In this document: positions 52,914 through 53,074 of the stretch, piece by piece
How positions within the stretch are numbered: the first letter of the stretch is position 1
Layout of the letters: the number at the start of each line of letters is the position of its first letter
Assembly: GCA_046483025.1 (NCBI GenBank)
Contig: JAWODZ010000067.1
Coordinates: forward strand, 1 to 53,074
Source: CAYUAG01 sp046483025
GTDB lineage: Bacteria > Zhuqueibacterota > QNDG01 > CAYUAG01
Direction: 5' to 3'
Length of the DNA stretch: 53,074 nt
Notes under the pieces: model-generated
The model's input: the letters and a program-made list of their open reading frames with translations, nothing else
Database searches by the model: none
Told to the model about the DNA's origin: nothing
Translations under genes and position numbers: made by a program

Positions 52914-53074
52914 TCACTCCTCCAGCTTTTCAATCAAATACGCTGCATTGTACTTAAGCAAATCATGGGCCTCTTTGCTTAAGTGCTTTCCTTCCTGGGC
53001 AGTAACCTGATGTAGAAAAGCGTTGAGCTGATTTATTGCCTGTTTGGTTTTGCCTTTATTCAGCTGCTTTTGTG
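52914..53074 (-). CDS. FIMAH-domain protein, C-terminal part (runs off window)
   Basis: The last 52 or so codons of a minus-strand gene whose stop is at 52914-52916. The protein end (QKQLNKGKTKQ, then KHLSKEAHDLL and LIEKLEE) repeats the C-terminus of the protein at 51666-52658 with few changes. Of the 161 bases seen, the 83 from 52990 to 53072 are identical to 51742-51824. This indicates a recent duplication or gene conversion. The rest of the gene is outside the window, so size and N-terminal domains are unknown. Confidence 0.8.
   Translation of the reverse strand, partial: QKQLNKGKTKQAINQLNAFLHQVTAQEGKHLSKEAHDLLKYNAAYLIEKLEE

Overview
The window is an AT-rich chromosomal segment from a Gram-negative bacterium. 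The outer-membrane signs are a TolC channel, a beta-barrel protein, a lipoprotein peptidase and several signal peptides. The gene content (UbiA of the geranylgeranylglyceryl-phosphate type next to dtd and maf, DUF1573/rhodanese/MauE genes, a DUF6588-like barrel, a DPP-IV lipoprotein, a large Asp-box protein, FIMAH-domain proteins) and intergenic DNA full of short palindromes point to the FCB superphylum or a neighbouring candidate phylum. I cannot name the phylum from the sequence alone, and there is no rRNA in the window.

Left part (1-17 kb) is mosaic. It opens with the end of a CRISPR array (37-bp repeats, one spacer present twice, no cas genes in view) and a zone of nested palindromic repeats, then an MNT/HEPN toxin-antitoxin pair. 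A housekeeping run follows: UbiA prenyltransferase, dtd, maf, dapF and a YacP-like NYN protein. Next come an XPB-type helicase overlapping a DUF790/Bax1-type nuclease (a pair best known from archaeal DNA repair), a secreted 1042-residue Asp-box protein, a DUF2207 membrane protein, a small membrane protein bracketed by repeats, a lipid kinase, and a decayed defence locus: an intact AbiEi-like antitoxin, a toxin tail and the tail of a restriction-modification enzyme.

Centre (17-47.5 kb) is conventional and free of the palindromic repeats. On the minus strand lies a TolC/MacA/MacB-type efflux operon whose two permease genes are separated by a STAS gene and a pentapeptide-repeat gene. Upstream of it are a Yip1 membrane protein, a CCA-adding enzyme, an epimerase, purF and pyrG. 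Plus-strand genes start from a divergent promoter region near 31.1 kb: rpmE, DUF1385, prfA, carA, carB, an MFS carrier, a CPBP protease-like protein, a Nudix hydrolase and a DPP-IV peptidase. A convergent beta-barrel gene follows, then a membrane protein, a site-2 protease with CBS domains and an exported-type aldo/keto reductase with two iron-sulfur motifs.

Right part (47.7-53 kb), all minus strand, holds an overlapping cluster (DUF1573, degenerate rhodanese, MauE-like protein, glycosidase-like protein), renewed palindromic repeats, and a tandem pair of FIMAH-domain proteins. The second of these runs off the window and shares 83 identical bases with the first.

The most notable items are the XPB-Bax1 pair, the STAS/pentapeptide genes inside the efflux operon, the defence-gene remnants, the nested palindromes, an 8-base-periodic intergenic region, and the recently duplicated FIMAH genes.
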